DNA of 64,000 nt from REEB95 sp035934235 (GCA_035934235.1 DASYYB010000016.1:1-64000), one strand, 5' to 3'; positions 50,938 to 60,391 are shown, counted from the first letter of the stretch. Made by a program: numbers and translations. Notes: generated by a model from the letters alone, not told the origin.

Positions 50938-51128
50938 CGCGCGAATTGCCTGGTCGAACGCGACTCCACAACCGACTTGAACCATCCTGGCCATGATATT
51001 GGATGCCCGCGACGGCGTAAAAGGGGCAATTACGCGCCGCCGCAAGCCTTCCGACCAGGCTCGTTAGCCTACGCCCGGCCCGTTAACAGCCTGACAAATC
51101 CGCCGCATGCGGCTCGTACAGGGGCTTG

Positions 51129-51148
51129 CGAGACGATCGATCGTCTCG
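51129..51148. repeat. Perfect 20-bp palindrome CGAGACGATC/GATCGTCTCG
   Basis: Complete dyad without spacer, 11 bp past the phasin stop codon (minus-strand gene), with two GATC sites. No T-run follows on either strand. It could be the 3'-end hairpin of the phasin mRNA or a protein-binding site. Confidence 0.55.
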
Positions 51149-51158
51149 TTCTACCGGA

Positions 51159-51617
51159 TCAGACCGCGACCGGCCGCGCCAGCTTGGTCAGCGTCGTCTC
51201 GACGCAACCGCCGAGCGGCGCCCAGGTGCCGTTGGCGAGCGCGATGCCGAGTTCAGACAGACGCGCGGTGCGTTCGACCAGCGTTTCGAGCGCCGTCTTC
51301 GCCAGTCCGGTGTGAATCTCGATGACGCGATCGAGCGTCCGGGCGGCTAACAGCTCTTTGGTCGCCGTCCCCGCGACGGCGAGTGTCTGACGGGCATAAC
51401 CGACCGTCTCGCTCGTGATCGCCTCGAAACCGTCGGCCCAAGCCGCATTGGCCTTGAGGACCGCGTTGAAATTCTCACGCGACAGCGCCGCGAACTCGTC
51501 GTAGTAGCCGCGTGCCGGCACCGTCACCGTCGCGCGTACCGCGCGCTTCACGTCGCCAACGCTGGCTTGCGGCGGCATCGGTACCGCCGCCGCCGGTTTC
51601 TTGGATTTGGAGCTCAT
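51159..51617 (-). CDS. Phasin-family protein
   Basis: 152 residues from ATG 51617 (GCAGGAGG, excellent spacing). N-terminal Lys/Pro/Ala-rich tail, then a helical phasin domain (YYDEFAALSRENFNAVLKANAAWADGFEAITSETVGYARQ, LAVAGTATKELLAARTLDRVIEIHTGLAKTALE). Granule-coating protein of polyhydroxyalkanoate storage. It is divergent from the D,D-carboxypeptidase and upstream of clpS-clpA, an arrangement I associate with Bradyrhizobium and its relatives. Confidence 0.87.
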   Translation of the reverse strand: MSSKSKKPAAAVPMPPQASVGDVKRAVRATVTVPARGYYDEFAALSRENFNAVLKANAAWADGFEAITSETVGYARQTLAVAGTATKELLAARTLDRVIEIHTGLAKTALETLVERTARLSELGIALANGTWAPLGGCVETTLTKLARPVAV

Positions 51618-51943
51618 CGGGGCCTCCTGCTGACGAATCGATTGCGCCGCGCCGCACGATCTGTACCTCTTGCTGCGCTGCAACATACGCATATTGCCAC
51701 GCGCTTGTGTCAGTACAAGGTGCGCTTCGCGACCAGCGCCGGACAGCGCTGTGATCACACGCTCACTGGCATTTGCCCGAAAACTTTACCTGAGAAAGGC
51801 GGAATAACTGGACAGCGATTCACCGAATTTCTAATCTGTTCCAAGGCTTTCGCGCTTTGGTTTGTACCCGTTTGCGATGTTCGCGGACGGTTGAGAGGAC
51901 GTTAGTGTTTTGGGGGAATAGTTGTTTGTGGGGTGAAGACAGA
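51618..51943. other. Divergent promoter region between phasin and D,D-carboxypeptidase
   Basis: 326 bp without a gene. It contains a dyad TTGCTGCGCTGCAA (TTGC/GCAA arms) near 51672-51685, close to the phasin. TGC/GCA-rich dyads are the kind of site PhaR-type regulators bind, but I cannot confirm it. Confidence 0.45.
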
Positions 51944-53392
51944 ATGATTGCCGCGGCGTCACTACGTTGTGCGCGATGCCGGCTCGGGTGGGTCGTTACC
52001 TGTGCCGCCTTCTTTCTCGTTTTTGTCATGGTGCAGCCGGCGTTCGCGCGGGGCCATACGCTGCGTTCGCCCTATCCGCCAGCCCAGGTCTCGTCGATCG
52101 TCATTGACGCCCAAACCGGCAAGGTGCTGAGCGAACACGACGCCGACCGGTCCGATTATCCGGCGTCGCTCACCAAGATGATGACGCTCTATCTCGCGTT
52201 CGGCGCACTGGAGCAGCGCAAGATCTCGCTCAACGACGAATTCCTCGTGTCGGCGCACGCAGCGCGGCAGGCGCCGTCCAAGCTCGGCCTGCGCCCCGGC
52301 CAGCGCATCGCCGTGCGCGATTTGATTCTTGCCGTCGTCACCCATTCGGCAAACGACGCGGCCGTGACGATCGCCGAAAATCTCGCCGGCAGCGAGTCCG
52401 CGTTCGCACAGCGCATGACGGCGACGGCGCACGCGCTGGGCATGACGGCGACCACTTTCCGCAATGCCTCGGGCCTGCCCATGCCGCCGAACATGAGCAC
52501 GGCGCGCGACCTGGCGACGCTCGCGCGAGCGCTGTGGCGCGACTATCCGACCGAATACCGTTTCTTTGCGACGGAGGAATTCACCTATCGGGGCTCGGTC
52601 TACGAGACGCACAACCATCTGATGGCGAACTTCGCGGGCATGGATGGCATCAAGACCGGCTACATCCATGCCTCGGGCTTCAATTTGGCGGCATCGGCCG
52701 TGCGCAATGGACGGCGGCTGATCGGCGTCATCATGGGCGGCAGTTCGGCCCACGCCCGCGATTTGCAGATGGCCGGTCTGTTAGACGACGCCTTCGCGGG
52801 CGGCACGCCGGCAGTGGACACCAACCTCCGAACCGCCGGCGGTGACGATACATCGAACACTGTCGTCGCGGCCAACACGCCCTCGCCGATGGCGGAGCTC
52901 AACCCGGTGCAACGCGCCGAAGCGGCGGTACCGCAACCGGCCGCCAAGCCGTCGGCCCCGACGCTCCGCGCGCTCAAGAAAAGCCGTGCGTGGGAGATTC
53001 AGGTCGGCGCCTTCGGCAACCAGACCTCTGCCGAGCGCGCGGCCAAGCTCGCGCTCGCCAGGCTCCGTTTGCCGGACAAGGTCCCGCACGTCGTGCCGCC
53101 GGCGCCGGGCGACAAGGAACCGCTGTTCCGCGCGCGCGTCGTCGGGTTCACGCAGCACGAGGCCGAGCACGCCTGCCGCCTGTTGCGTGAAAAGTTGCAC
53201 GGACACAAATTGTGCGCGGTCATCGCGCCGGTGCAAGCGATCGCGGCGACATTGCCGACGCCGCGGCCGGTCGACTTGCACTTGCCGACGTCAGCGCCCA
53301 CCGCCGTCTCGCCGACGACGCCGCCGACCGCGGCTGCAGCGCCGGCGGCCGAGGCCAATCCGTCGACGTCAGCCGAAGCCAACAAGAACTAG
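51944..53392 (+). CDS. D-alanyl-D-alanine carboxypeptidase (PBP5/6 type) with C-terminal SPOR domain
   Basis: 482 residues from ATG 51944. Signal peptide/TM (~13-33, LGWVVTCAAFFLVFVMVQPAFA), peptidase S11 domain with SxxK (Ser75-Lys78, SLTKM), SxN (HSANDAA) and KTG (IKTGYIHASGFN). A linker follows, then a SPOR domain at about 348-425 (AWEIQVGAFGNQTSAERAAKLAL, FRARVVGFTQHEAEHACRLLREKL) that binds denuded peptidoglycan at the septum, and an Ala/Pro/Thr-rich tail. It trims pentapeptide stems and is probably septum-targeted. The stop overlaps the convergent phosphomannomutase stop by 4 bp. Confidence 0.94.
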   Translation: MIAAASLRCARCRLGWVVTCAAFFLVFVMVQPAFARGHTLRSPYPPAQVSSIVIDAQTGKVLSEHDADRSDYPASLTKMMTLYLAFGALEQRKISLNDEFLVSAHAARQAPSKLGLRPGQRIAVRDLILAVVTHSANDAAVTIAENLAGSESAFAQRMTATAHALGMTATTFRNASGLPMPPNMSTARDLATLARALWRDYPTEYRFFATEEFTYRGSVYETHNHLMANFAGMDGIKTGYIHASGFNLAASAVRNGRRLIGVIMGGSSAHARDLQMAGLLDDAFAGGTPAVDTNLRTAGGDDTSNTVVAANTPSPMAELNPVQRAEAAVPQPAAKPSAPTLRALKKSRAWEIQVGAFGNQTSAERAAKLALARLRLPDKVPHVVPPAPGDKEPLFRARVVGFTQHEAEHACRLLREKLHGHKLCAVIAPVQAIAATLPTPRPVDLHLPTSAPTAVSPTTPPTAAAAPAAEANPSTSAEANKN

Positions 53393-54801
53393 GCTGATTC
53401 GCGACCGTAAAACTCCGGCGGCGGCGTGATGCCGCTGGCCTTGAGTTGTTCGGCGAGCGATCCCTTGAGCCGCTCCAAGGCTGCCTGGTCGCGGCCTTCC
53501 GCGCGCGCCACGAGCACGTCCTGCGTATTCGACGCGCGCAGCAGCCACCAGCCATCGGCGGTTTTGACGCGCGCGCCGTCGACGACGGCGACGTCGGCGT
53601 TAGCCGCCTTGAGCCGAGCGCGCACTTCGTCGACCACCTTGAATTTGCGATCCTCCGCGCACGGAAACCGCAGCTCGGGCGTGTTCACCACCGCCGGCAT
53701 GCGGTCGCGCAACGCCGCCAAGCTGTCGCCGCCGCGCGCGATGATGCCGAGCAGCCGGACGGCGGCGTAAAGCGCGTCGTCGTAGCCGTAATAGCCGTCG
53801 GCGTAAAAGATATGGCCGCTCATCTCGCCTGCGAGCGGTGCGCCAATCTCGGCCATCTTGGCCTTGATCAGCGAGTGTCCGGTCTTCCACATCATCGGCG
53901 TGCCGCCGATGCGCTTGATCTCGTCGAACAGCGATTGGCTCGCCTTGACGTCGGCGATGATTGTGGCACCTGGCTGCTTGGCGATGATCTCGCCCGCCAG
54001 CAGGATCATGAACTGGTCGCCCCACAGGATACGCCCCTGCCCGTCGACGACGCCGATGCGGTCGCCGTCGCCGTCGAAGGCGATGCCGAGATCGGCTTTC
54101 TCCTGCAACACGGTTTGCTGAAGCTGCTTCAGGTTCTTTGGCTCGGTCGGATCGGGATGATGAACCGGGAAACGGCCGTCGATCGTCTCGTTGAGGAGCA
54201 CGTGACGACCCGGCAGCGCTTTGACCAACAGCTGCAGCGCCTCACCGGTTGCGCCGTTGCCCGCGTCCCATACCACCGACAGCGCGCGTTGGCCGCCGCG
54301 ATAATCGGCGGCGAGCCGCTTCACGTAGTCGGTCAGCACCGGCTTCTCGACGACGCTGCCTTTGCCGCCCGAAAAATGGCCGGCAGCGGCGATCACGCCG
54401 AGCCGCTGGATGTCGGCGCCGAAAAACGATTTCTGGCCGAGCACCAGTTTGAAACCGTTATGGGTCGGCGGATTGTGCGAGCCGGTCACCATGATGCCGC
54501 CAGAGACGTCGAGCGTATGGCTCGCAAAGTAGAGCATCGGCGTCGGACCGAGGCCGACGCGTACGACATCGACGCCAGAAGCCGTAAGCCCGTCGACCAG
54601 CGTGCGCTCGAGCGCCGGCGAACTCAGCCGACCGTCGCGTCCGACCGCGATCCGCTTGCCGCCTTTCTCCGCGACGATCGAGCCGAAGCTGCGGCCGATG
54701 GCGTGCGCATCGGCTTCGTGCAGTGTCTGGCCGACGACGCCGCGAATGTCATATTCACGCAAGATCGTCGGATCGAAGACGTGGCCTTCGGCGGTGCGCA
54801 T
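53389..54801 (-). CDS. Phosphomannomutase/phosphoglucomutase
   Basis: 470 residues from ATG 54801. Alpha-D-phosphohexomutase family: REYDIRGVVGQTL, catalytic phosphoserine Ser108 in GIMVTGSHNPP, metal-binding DGDGDRIGVVD, sugar-specificity loop GEMSGH and C-terminal phosphate loop RASNTQDVLVARAEG. AlgC/ManB-type enzymes interconvert Man-6-P/Man-1-P and Glc-6-P/Glc-1-P. It is 13 bp after galU, which uses Glc-1-P, so both feed nucleotide-sugar synthesis for exopolysaccharide/LPS. Confidence 0.95.
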   Translation of the reverse strand: MRTAEGHVFDPTILREYDIRGVVGQTLHEADAHAIGRSFGSIVAEKGGKRIAVGRDGRLSSPALERTLVDGLTASGVDVVRVGLGPTPMLYFASHTLDVSGGIMVTGSHNPPTHNGFKLVLGQKSFFGADIQRLGVIAAAGHFSGGKGSVVEKPVLTDYVKRLAADYRGGQRALSVVWDAGNGATGEALQLLVKALPGRHVLLNETIDGRFPVHHPDPTEPKNLKQLQQTVLQEKADLGIAFDGDGDRIGVVDGQGRILWGDQFMILLAGEIIAKQPGATIIADVKASQSLFDEIKRIGGTPMMWKTGHSLIKAKMAEIGAPLAGEMSGHIFYADGYYGYDDALYAAVRLLGIIARGGDSLAALRDRMPAVVNTPELRFPCAEDRKFKVVDEVRARLKAANADVAVVDGARVKTADGWWLLRASNTQDVLVARAEGRDQAALERLKGSLAEQLKASGITPPPEFYGRESA

Positions 54802-54814
54802 CACGGATTGAACC

Positions 54815-55687
54815 TCACGCGTAGTGCTTGATGAATTCTTTGACCGCCGGCCCGAGCTCCGGTCGCACCAAGGCGAAAGCGAGATTGGCTTCGAGGAAGC
54901 CGACCTTGTCGCCGCAATCGAACCGCCGGCCAGCAAACCGCAACCCATGAAAGGGCTGCTTGGCGGCAATCAGCTGCGCCAACGCATCGGTGAGCTGGAT
55001 TTCGCCGCCGGCGCCCTTGCCGATACGGCCGAGGGCGTCGAACACGTCGGGCTGGAGGATATAGCGGCCGATGATGCACAGGCGCGACGGCGCCTTGGCC
55101 GGGTCGGGCTTTTCGACGACACCGCGCGCCGCGACCAGCCGGCCGTCGTCCTTCTGGACGTCGAGAATGCCGTAGCGGCTAGTGTGCTCGCGTGGCACTT
55201 CCATCGCGGCGACCATGTTGCCGCCGACCTTGGCCTGAGCGTCGACCATCTGTTTGAGACAGGACTCTTCCGCCAGGATCAGGTCATCGGCCAGGAGCAC
55301 GGCGAATGGCTCGTCGCCGACCAGCGCGCGCGCGCACCACACGGCATGGCCGAGGCCGAGCGGATGTTGCTGGCGCGTATAAGCGATCTGGCCCGGCTCC
55401 GGCATCCACGATTTGACCTCGGCGATCTGGGCCTTTTTGCCGCGCGCCTGGAGCGTGCTTTCGAGCTCGTAGGAATGATCGAAGTGATCCTCGATCGCGC
55501 TTTTGGAGCGGCCGGTGACGAAGATGAACTCCTCGATTCCAGCCGCGCGCGCTTCCTCGACGGCGTATTGGATCAAGGGCTTATCGACGACCGGCAGCAT
55601 CTCCTTCGGCATAGCCTTGGTTGCCGGAAGGAATCGGGTGCCGAGGCCACCGACCGGAAACACCGCCTTGCGAACGCGCTGCACCAT
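54815..55687 (-). CDS. galU: UTP--glucose-1-phosphate uridylyltransferase
   Basis: 290 residues. KAVFPVGGLGTRFLPATKAMPKEMLPVVDKPLIQYAVEEA (nucleotide loop), VLLADDLI (metal Asp), VEKPDPAKAPS and the C-terminal FDCGDKVGFLEANLAF are diagnostic. It makes UDP-glucose. It lies directly upstream of the phosphohexomutase gene on the same strand. Confidence 0.97.
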   Translation of the reverse strand: MVQRVRKAVFPVGGLGTRFLPATKAMPKEMLPVVDKPLIQYAVEEARAAGIEEFIFVTGRSKSAIEDHFDHSYELESTLQARGKKAQIAEVKSWMPEPGQIAYTRQQHPLGLGHAVWCARALVGDEPFAVLLADDLILAEESCLKQMVDAQAKVGGNMVAAMEVPREHTSRYGILDVQKDDGRLVAARGVVEKPDPAKAPSRLCIIGRYILQPDVFDALGRIGKGAGGEIQLTDALAQLIAAKQPFHGLRFAGRRFDCGDKVGFLEANLAFALVRPELGPAVKEFIKHYA

Positions 55688-55812
55688 GTTCCAGCCCCGC
55701 CTCCGTCGCGTTCGCCGCTTTTATACTGCTTCCCGGCGCTAATCCAGTCGCAGATCGTGGCCAATTTGGGCCTGGTCACCGCGCTGACACGCACTGCGAA
55801 TCGGCGTGCGGT

Positions 55813-56520
55813 TCATGGACCGAGGAGAATATCCTTGGCGCGATTGAGTTTGGCGGCGAGATAATTCGAGCCGCCTTGGTCGGGGTGCACTTTCTTCATC
55901 AGACGACGATGCGCCTCGCGGATCTGAGCCTCGCTGGCACCCGGCGCGAGACCGAGAACAGCATAGGCTTCGTCGCTCGTCATCGCGTCGCTCGTGGCAC
56001 CCTGGCGCGCGCCAGAGGCAACCTTTTGGCGCCAGTCGGCGACCGCACGATCGAGATAGGCTTCGAGCAGCCGTGCGCCATCGGCATCGGCGGCGCGGCA
56101 TTGTTGCCAGAGATCGAGCAACTCGCTTTCGCCGAGGCGCTCAAGGCGGCGTCCGGCATAGACGCCACGCTTGACGATGCCGCTCATCTCCCCGGTGGCG
56201 TGATCCAGGGTCATTGCGATCATCTCGGACTCGACTTTAGAAGCGCGCCCGGATTTGCCGCGCGCCGGCGGCGCTTGGGTGCGCCAGCGGCGCCAGAGTT
56301 GGATCGCGAGCGGTGAAAATGTTCCGGCCACGATCAGCGCCGTCGCCAACCGCTCGCTCAACAGCAGCAAGACCAAGGCGGCGCCGGCGCCAAGCACGGC
56401 AATCGCGCCGAAAAACCAGACGAGAAAGCGGCTGAGCCGTGCTGGATCGGCCGCAACGAACAGCTGTGCGAGCAAGAACAGGATAGCGAAGATGCCGACG
56501 CCGGCGAACAAGTAGATCAT
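55813..56520 (-). CDS. Membrane-anchored J-domain protein
   Basis: 235 residues. Two N-terminal TM helices (~2-22 and ~32-58), a cytosolic middle segment (AMTLDHATGEMSGIVKRGVYAGRRLERL), and a C-terminal J domain (~180-235: EAYAVLGLAPGASEAQIREAHRRLMKKVHPDQGGSNYLAAKLNRAKDILL) with the HPD motif. This TM-plus-terminal-J layout resembles mitochondrial Pam18/TIM14 and its alphaproteobacterial relatives. It stimulates DnaK-type ATPase at the membrane. The ATG overlaps the VWA gene stop (ATGA). Confidence 0.92.
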   Translation of the reverse strand: MIYLFAGVGIFAILFLLAQLFVAADPARLSRFLVWFFGAIAVLGAGAALVLLLLSERLATALIVAGTFSPLAIQLWRRWRTQAPPARGKSGRASKVESEMIAMTLDHATGEMSGIVKRGVYAGRRLERLGESELLDLWQQCRAADADGARLLEAYLDRAVADWRQKVASGARQGATSDAMTSDEAYAVLGLAPGASEAQIREAHRRLMKKVHPDQGGSNYLAAKLNRAKDILLGP

Positions 56521-57242
56521 GAACCGCCGATCTGACGCGCCAGCAACAGAGCGCTGCCGCCGGCCCGGTGACTGTAATCGGCGAGCGCCTGGCGGCCGCC
56601 GGCGGCGTAGGCCGCAACCGCACCAAGCAGAGCCTTGAGCTCGACGGCGCTCGACGAATCAAACGGGCAATAAGCGCCGCGCGACAGCCGGGCAATTTCG
56701 CGAAAGACACGCGCCACCGCCGGATCGTTGCCTTCGTGGAAAACGAACGCGGGCACAGTCAGCAGCGCGAGCTCGCCGGCAAGTTGCGCCAAGGTGTCGG
56801 CACTCTCTTCCATCGCGTCGCCGACGAACACCAGTGCGTCGAGGCGTTCGTCGCGCGCCGCCGCGATCGCATGACGCAGCACACGCTCGATCTGTGTCTC
56901 GCCCGCCGCGCAATTCACCGCGCGCATCGCATCGTGGAGCTCAGCGGCGGTCCGCAGCCAGCGGCTCGCTTTGCATTCGGCATAACTGCGGTAATAGACG
57001 AGCTGGATTTCGATGCCGCCGAGATTCGAGGCCGCCTCGAACATCTCGCCCTGGATGCGGCTGGCGTGATCCCAGGTCGCCTCACGGCTCCCCGTGGCAT
57101 CCATGGCGAAGATCAGCCGCCCTTTGGCCGCGGCCGGACGCACCCGCGTCGGCAGGCTCGCGACCTGTTCGAGAAACGCGCTGACTTCGGCCGATTGACG
57201 GTTCGCCGGCACCGGCCGCTGGCGTTCGCGATCGTTGCCCAT
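56517..57242 (-). CDS. VWA-like domain protein
   Basis: 241 residues, no signal peptide. A Rossmann-like VWA core: RLIFAMDATGSREATWDHASRIQGEMF (metal-site-like DxTGS), IQLVYYRSYAECKASRWL and ALVFVGDAMEESADTLAQLAGELA. It is probably cytosolic and mediates protein binding; function unknown. It is translationally coupled (ATGA) to the membrane J-domain gene, suggesting the two proteins act together. Confidence 0.82.
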   Translation of the reverse strand: MGNDRERQRPVPANRQSAEVSAFLEQVASLPTRVRPAAAKGRLIFAMDATGSREATWDHASRIQGEMFEAASNLGGIEIQLVYYRSYAECKASRWLRTAAELHDAMRAVNCAAGETQIERVLRHAIAAARDERLDALVFVGDAMEESADTLAQLAGELALLTVPAFVFHEGNDPAVARVFREIARLSRGAYCPFDSSSAVELKALLGAVAAYAAGGRQALADYSHRAGGSALLLARQIGGS

Positions 57243-57275
57243 GCCGGTTATATGGAGCCGCCGAGCGGCCGGAGT

Positions 57276-58355
57276 CTAGGGCACAACCACGTGAACGTCG
57301 GCCGCGGCGATCGTTGCCGCAATTGCGGTGCCTGGCGTCAGTCCGAGATCCGACACATCGCGGCTCATCACGCAAGCCACCAGTGAAAAGCCGCAATCGA
57401 GCGCGACCTTGGTCAGCGCGCCAAGCGGCTCGAGCGCTACGACGGTGCCAGCAAGCCGATTGTCCGCGGTGTCCTTCGGCGGCATGTCTGGCCGTGCCAG
57501 ACGCACATCCTCTGCCCGAATGGCGACGTAGACCGCATCGGTTGCCGGCGTGGCGTTGCTTGCCGTCGCGCGCAGCATTCCGCCGGCGACAGCGACGCGC
57601 GTCAATCGACCCTCGCCACCTTCGACGCGCCCGGCCAATTGATTATCAAACCCGAGAATGTCGGCAGCGGCACGACTGACGGGACGGCGGAAAACCTCGT
57701 CGACAGCGCCGCACTGAATGATCCGGCCGCCGCGCATCAACGCAAGTTGATCACCCAGCGCCGCAACGTCGACATAGTCGTGCGTCACGAACAGCGCCGG
57801 CAGACGCCGTGCGCGCAGGAAGCGCGCGAGTTCGAGGCGCAGCTGGCTGCGCGCCGGCGCGTCGAGAGCGGCGAATGGTTCGTCTAGCAGGAAAAGGTCC
57901 GGATGGCTGGCTTCGGCGCGCGCCAATGCCGCGCGTTGCTTTTCGCCGGGGCTGAGCACGATCGGACTGGCGTTTCCGAGGTGCGCGATGCCGAAACGCT
58001 CCAGCAATGCCGGAACATCAACGCGCTCCACACGCGTCTCGGCCCGCCGATGGCCGCGTGCGCCGAGCGCGACGTTTTGCGCCACGCTCAGATGCGGAAA
58101 CAGGCCGAAATTCTGCACGACAAAGCCAACGCGGCGTTGCTCGGGCGGCAGCGCCGTGACGTCGCGGCTACCGATGGCGACGCGGCCCCGCGCCGGGCGA
58201 TGGAACCCGGCGATGGTTTCGAGCAAAACGGACTTGCCGGCGCCGTTCGGACCGAGCACGACCATGACGTCGTTGGCCGGCAACGTGAACGAGACGTCGT
58301 CGAGGGAAAAGTCACCGAGCCGGAGCGATAGACCAGCAACCGTGAGCGCGGTCAT
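57276..58355 (-). CDS. wtpC: Tungstate/molybdate ABC transporter ATP-binding protein
   Basis: 359 residues from ATG 58355, overlapping the permease stop (ATGA). Walker A GPNGAGKS, Q-loop QNFGLFPHL, signature LSPGEKQR (a variant of LSGGQ), Walker B LFLLDEPFAALD, H-loop VTHDYVD. A C-terminal TOBE-type oxyanion-binding region (~270-355, AIRAEDVRLARPD) is present, as in ModC/WtpC. It powers the permease at 58352. Confidence 0.9.
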   Translation of the reverse strand: MTALTVAGLSLRLGDFSLDDVSFTLPANDVMVVLGPNGAGKSVLLETIAGFHRPARGRVAIGSRDVTALPPEQRRVGFVVQNFGLFPHLSVAQNVALGARGHRRAETRVERVDVPALLERFGIAHLGNASPIVLSPGEKQRAALARAEASHPDLFLLDEPFAALDAPARSQLRLELARFLRARRLPALFVTHDYVDVAALGDQLALMRGGRIIQCGAVDEVFRRPVSRAAADILGFDNQLAGRVEGGEGRLTRVAVAGGMLRATASNATPATDAVYVAIRAEDVRLARPDMPPKDTADNRLAGTVVALEPLGALTKVALDCGFSLVACVMSRDVSDLGLTPGTAIAATIAAADVHVVVP

Positions 58356-59188
58356 CGTCCGCTGCCGGCGACCGGCCTGCGACCGTAAGCGACGTGGCGG
58401 AACAGGATGAATAGCGCCAGCGAAATGACCAGCAGCAAGACGGCAACGGCGGACGCCTCTTCGACGCCATAACGCAGGAACATCTCGTAGATCAGAACCG
58501 GCGCTGTCATCGGATAATAGACCAGGATGACGACGGCGCCGAATTCGCTGATCGAACGCGCGAAGGTCAGCGTCAGGCCGGTGGCGATGCCGCGCCAGGC
58601 CAGCGGCACGGTGATCCGCGCGAGCACGCGCCACGGTCCCATGCCCAAGGTACGCGCCACCATCTCGAGCCGCGGGTCGACCCCTTCGAACGCGATGCGC
58701 GCTGCATTGACGGTATAGGGCAACGAAACGAACAACATGGCGACAATGATTCCGGCGAGCGTGCCCCAAAACCGCAGGCCGAAAAAATCCTCGGCCGGAC
58801 CGCCGATCACGCCGTGCCGGCCGAACACCATCAGCAAGGCGATGCCGGCGACGGTGTGCGGCACCGTCAAGGGCACATCGACGATCGCGGCGATCGCGCT
58901 CTTACCGACGAAATCGGCGCGTGCCAGAAAATAGGCGAACGGCACGCCGAGCAATCCGGCGATAAGCGCCGTCAGGACGGACGCCGCGACGCTCAGCACC
59001 AATGCGCTGCGCACGTCGGTCGCGCGCGCGGCATCTAGGAGCGTTCCCACGGTCTGAACCGCCACCAGCTGAAGCAGCGGCAGCAGAATGAAGGTCAGCA
59101 ACACGCCGCCGCACAACCACGCGGCGAGCACGACCAGTGGCGAGCCGACGCTCCCCCCGCCGCGCCACGGCTGCGGCACGGCGATCAT
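58352..59188 (-). CDS. wtpB: Tungstate/molybdate ABC transporter permease
   Basis: 278 residues with about six TM helices. The ModB/CysT-type EAA loop is visible (FEGVDPRLEMVARTLGMGPWRVLARITVPLAWRGI). PLTVPHTVAGIALLMVFGRHG and SISEFGAVVILVYYP are typical of ModB/WtpB. It is coupled to the ATPase gene by ATGA and lies 16 bp after the binding-protein gene. Confidence 0.91.
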   Translation of the reverse strand: MIAVPQPWRGGGSVGSPLVVLAAWLCGGVLLTFILLPLLQLVAVQTVGTLLDAARATDVRSALVLSVAASVLTALIAGLLGVPFAYFLARADFVGKSAIAAIVDVPLTVPHTVAGIALLMVFGRHGVIGGPAEDFFGLRFWGTLAGIIVAMLFVSLPYTVNAARIAFEGVDPRLEMVARTLGMGPWRVLARITVPLAWRGIATGLTLTFARSISEFGAVVILVYYPMTAPVLIYEMFLRYGVEEASAVAVLLLVISLALFILFRHVAYGRRPVAGSGR

Positions 59189-59204
59189 TCAGGCGTCGCT
59201 TGGG

Positions 59205-60176
59205 TCAGGACGCAGGCCACGGCTTGACGAGCGGCTTCAACGCCGGCGGCAGCTTCTCCGGATTGACTGCATAGGCCGGGCTGAATGTGCCGAAGCCGTC
59301 GTCGCTCATCACCTTGCGCCCCTGCGGCCCCAACAGGAACGCGACGAATTTCTCAGCGGCGGCCTTTTTCGTACTGCTGGCGACGATGGTGATCGCGTAG
59401 ACGATCGGCTTGCCGGTGAGATCGCCGTTCTTCGTATGCGCCACGCCCTGGGCATAGAACGACGCGTAGGTCGGATCGCTCAGATTGATCTTGGCCGGCA
59501 GGTTGAGCAGCTTGAGATGGTGCTGCAACGCATCGGAGCGATAGATCGCCAGATAATCGATCTGTCCCAGCTGCAACGCCGAAATCAGCGAGGTTTCGGT
59601 GTCGCGCATGTTGGCGAGCGGCGCGTTGGCGAGGATTTTGTCGGCAAGACCGGGCGACGAATAGAATTTCTCCGCCAGGCTCAGCATCTGCACCGTCTGG
59701 TAGCCGGACGGATCGGTGTCCGGATTGGACCGGCCGATCTCGACGCCCTTGCGCGCCAGCACCGAGTACCAGTTGTTCGGCGTGATCGCGTTGGCGAATT
59801 TGCTCTTGTCGGTATAGACGAACGTGATGGCGTTGCGCACGAAGCCGACATACCAGTCGGCGTAAGCGGTCTTGCCGTCGCCACCAAAGAGATATTTCGG
59901 AATCACATTGTAATCGGCAACCGCCAGGATGTCGGCGTCCTGGTGCAGGTCGGTGATCTGCCGCGCCATCTTGACGCTGCCGCCGAATTGCGGCTGCACC
60001 GCAATGTCGGGATACTTCTTCTCGAAGAGCTGGTCGACCTGTTTGAACGGCACCGCGAGCGTGCCCGCAGCGAAGACGCTGAGCGTCGTCGGTTCGGCGG
60101 CGCGCGCCGGCGTACCACCCATTGTCAGCGCGGCCAAAGCGGCCAGCAGCAAGATCGGTCCGATCGGTTGTTTCAT
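59205..60176 (-). CDS. wtpA: Tungstate/molybdate-binding protein (WtpA-like)
   Basis: 323 residues. Signal peptide (PIGPILLLAALAALTMGGTPARA), then LSVFAAGTLAVPFKQVDQLFEKKYPDIAVQPQFGGSVKMARQITDLHQDADILAVADYNVIPKYL and RSNPDTDPSGYQTVQMLSLAE, close to the WtpA/ModA-like family that prefers tungstate or molybdate in octahedral coordination. It is the periplasmic component of the importer encoded by the next two genes. Enzymes using Mo/W are not in the window. Confidence 0.92.
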   Translation of the reverse strand: MKQPIGPILLLAALAALTMGGTPARAAEPTTLSVFAAGTLAVPFKQVDQLFEKKYPDIAVQPQFGGSVKMARQITDLHQDADILAVADYNVIPKYLFGGDGKTAYADWYVGFVRNAITFVYTDKSKFANAITPNNWYSVLARKGVEIGRSNPDTDPSGYQTVQMLSLAEKFYSSPGLADKILANAPLANMRDTETSLISALQLGQIDYLAIYRSDALQHHLKLLNLPAKINLSDPTYASFYAQGVAHTKNGDLTGKPIVYAITIVASSTKKAAAEKFVAFLLGPQGRKVMSDDGFGTFSPAYAVNPEKLPPALKPLVKPWPAS

Positions 60177-60391
60177 TGCACTCCCCGTGACAGGCGAAAT
60201 TTGGCGGTTCCCGCAGGCGGCGGGCGCGACGGACTATGCATCAAACCGGCAAAACGGTGAAATCTGTAATAGGTGTATAATGATGCGGTTATTTGCCGCG
60301 CGATGGGTAAACCGACGCGGATGTCGCCGCATTGCCGTTCAATCCGGTTCGCCCTAAACAGGCGGACACTCACCGTTCCGGCAGAAAGTTC

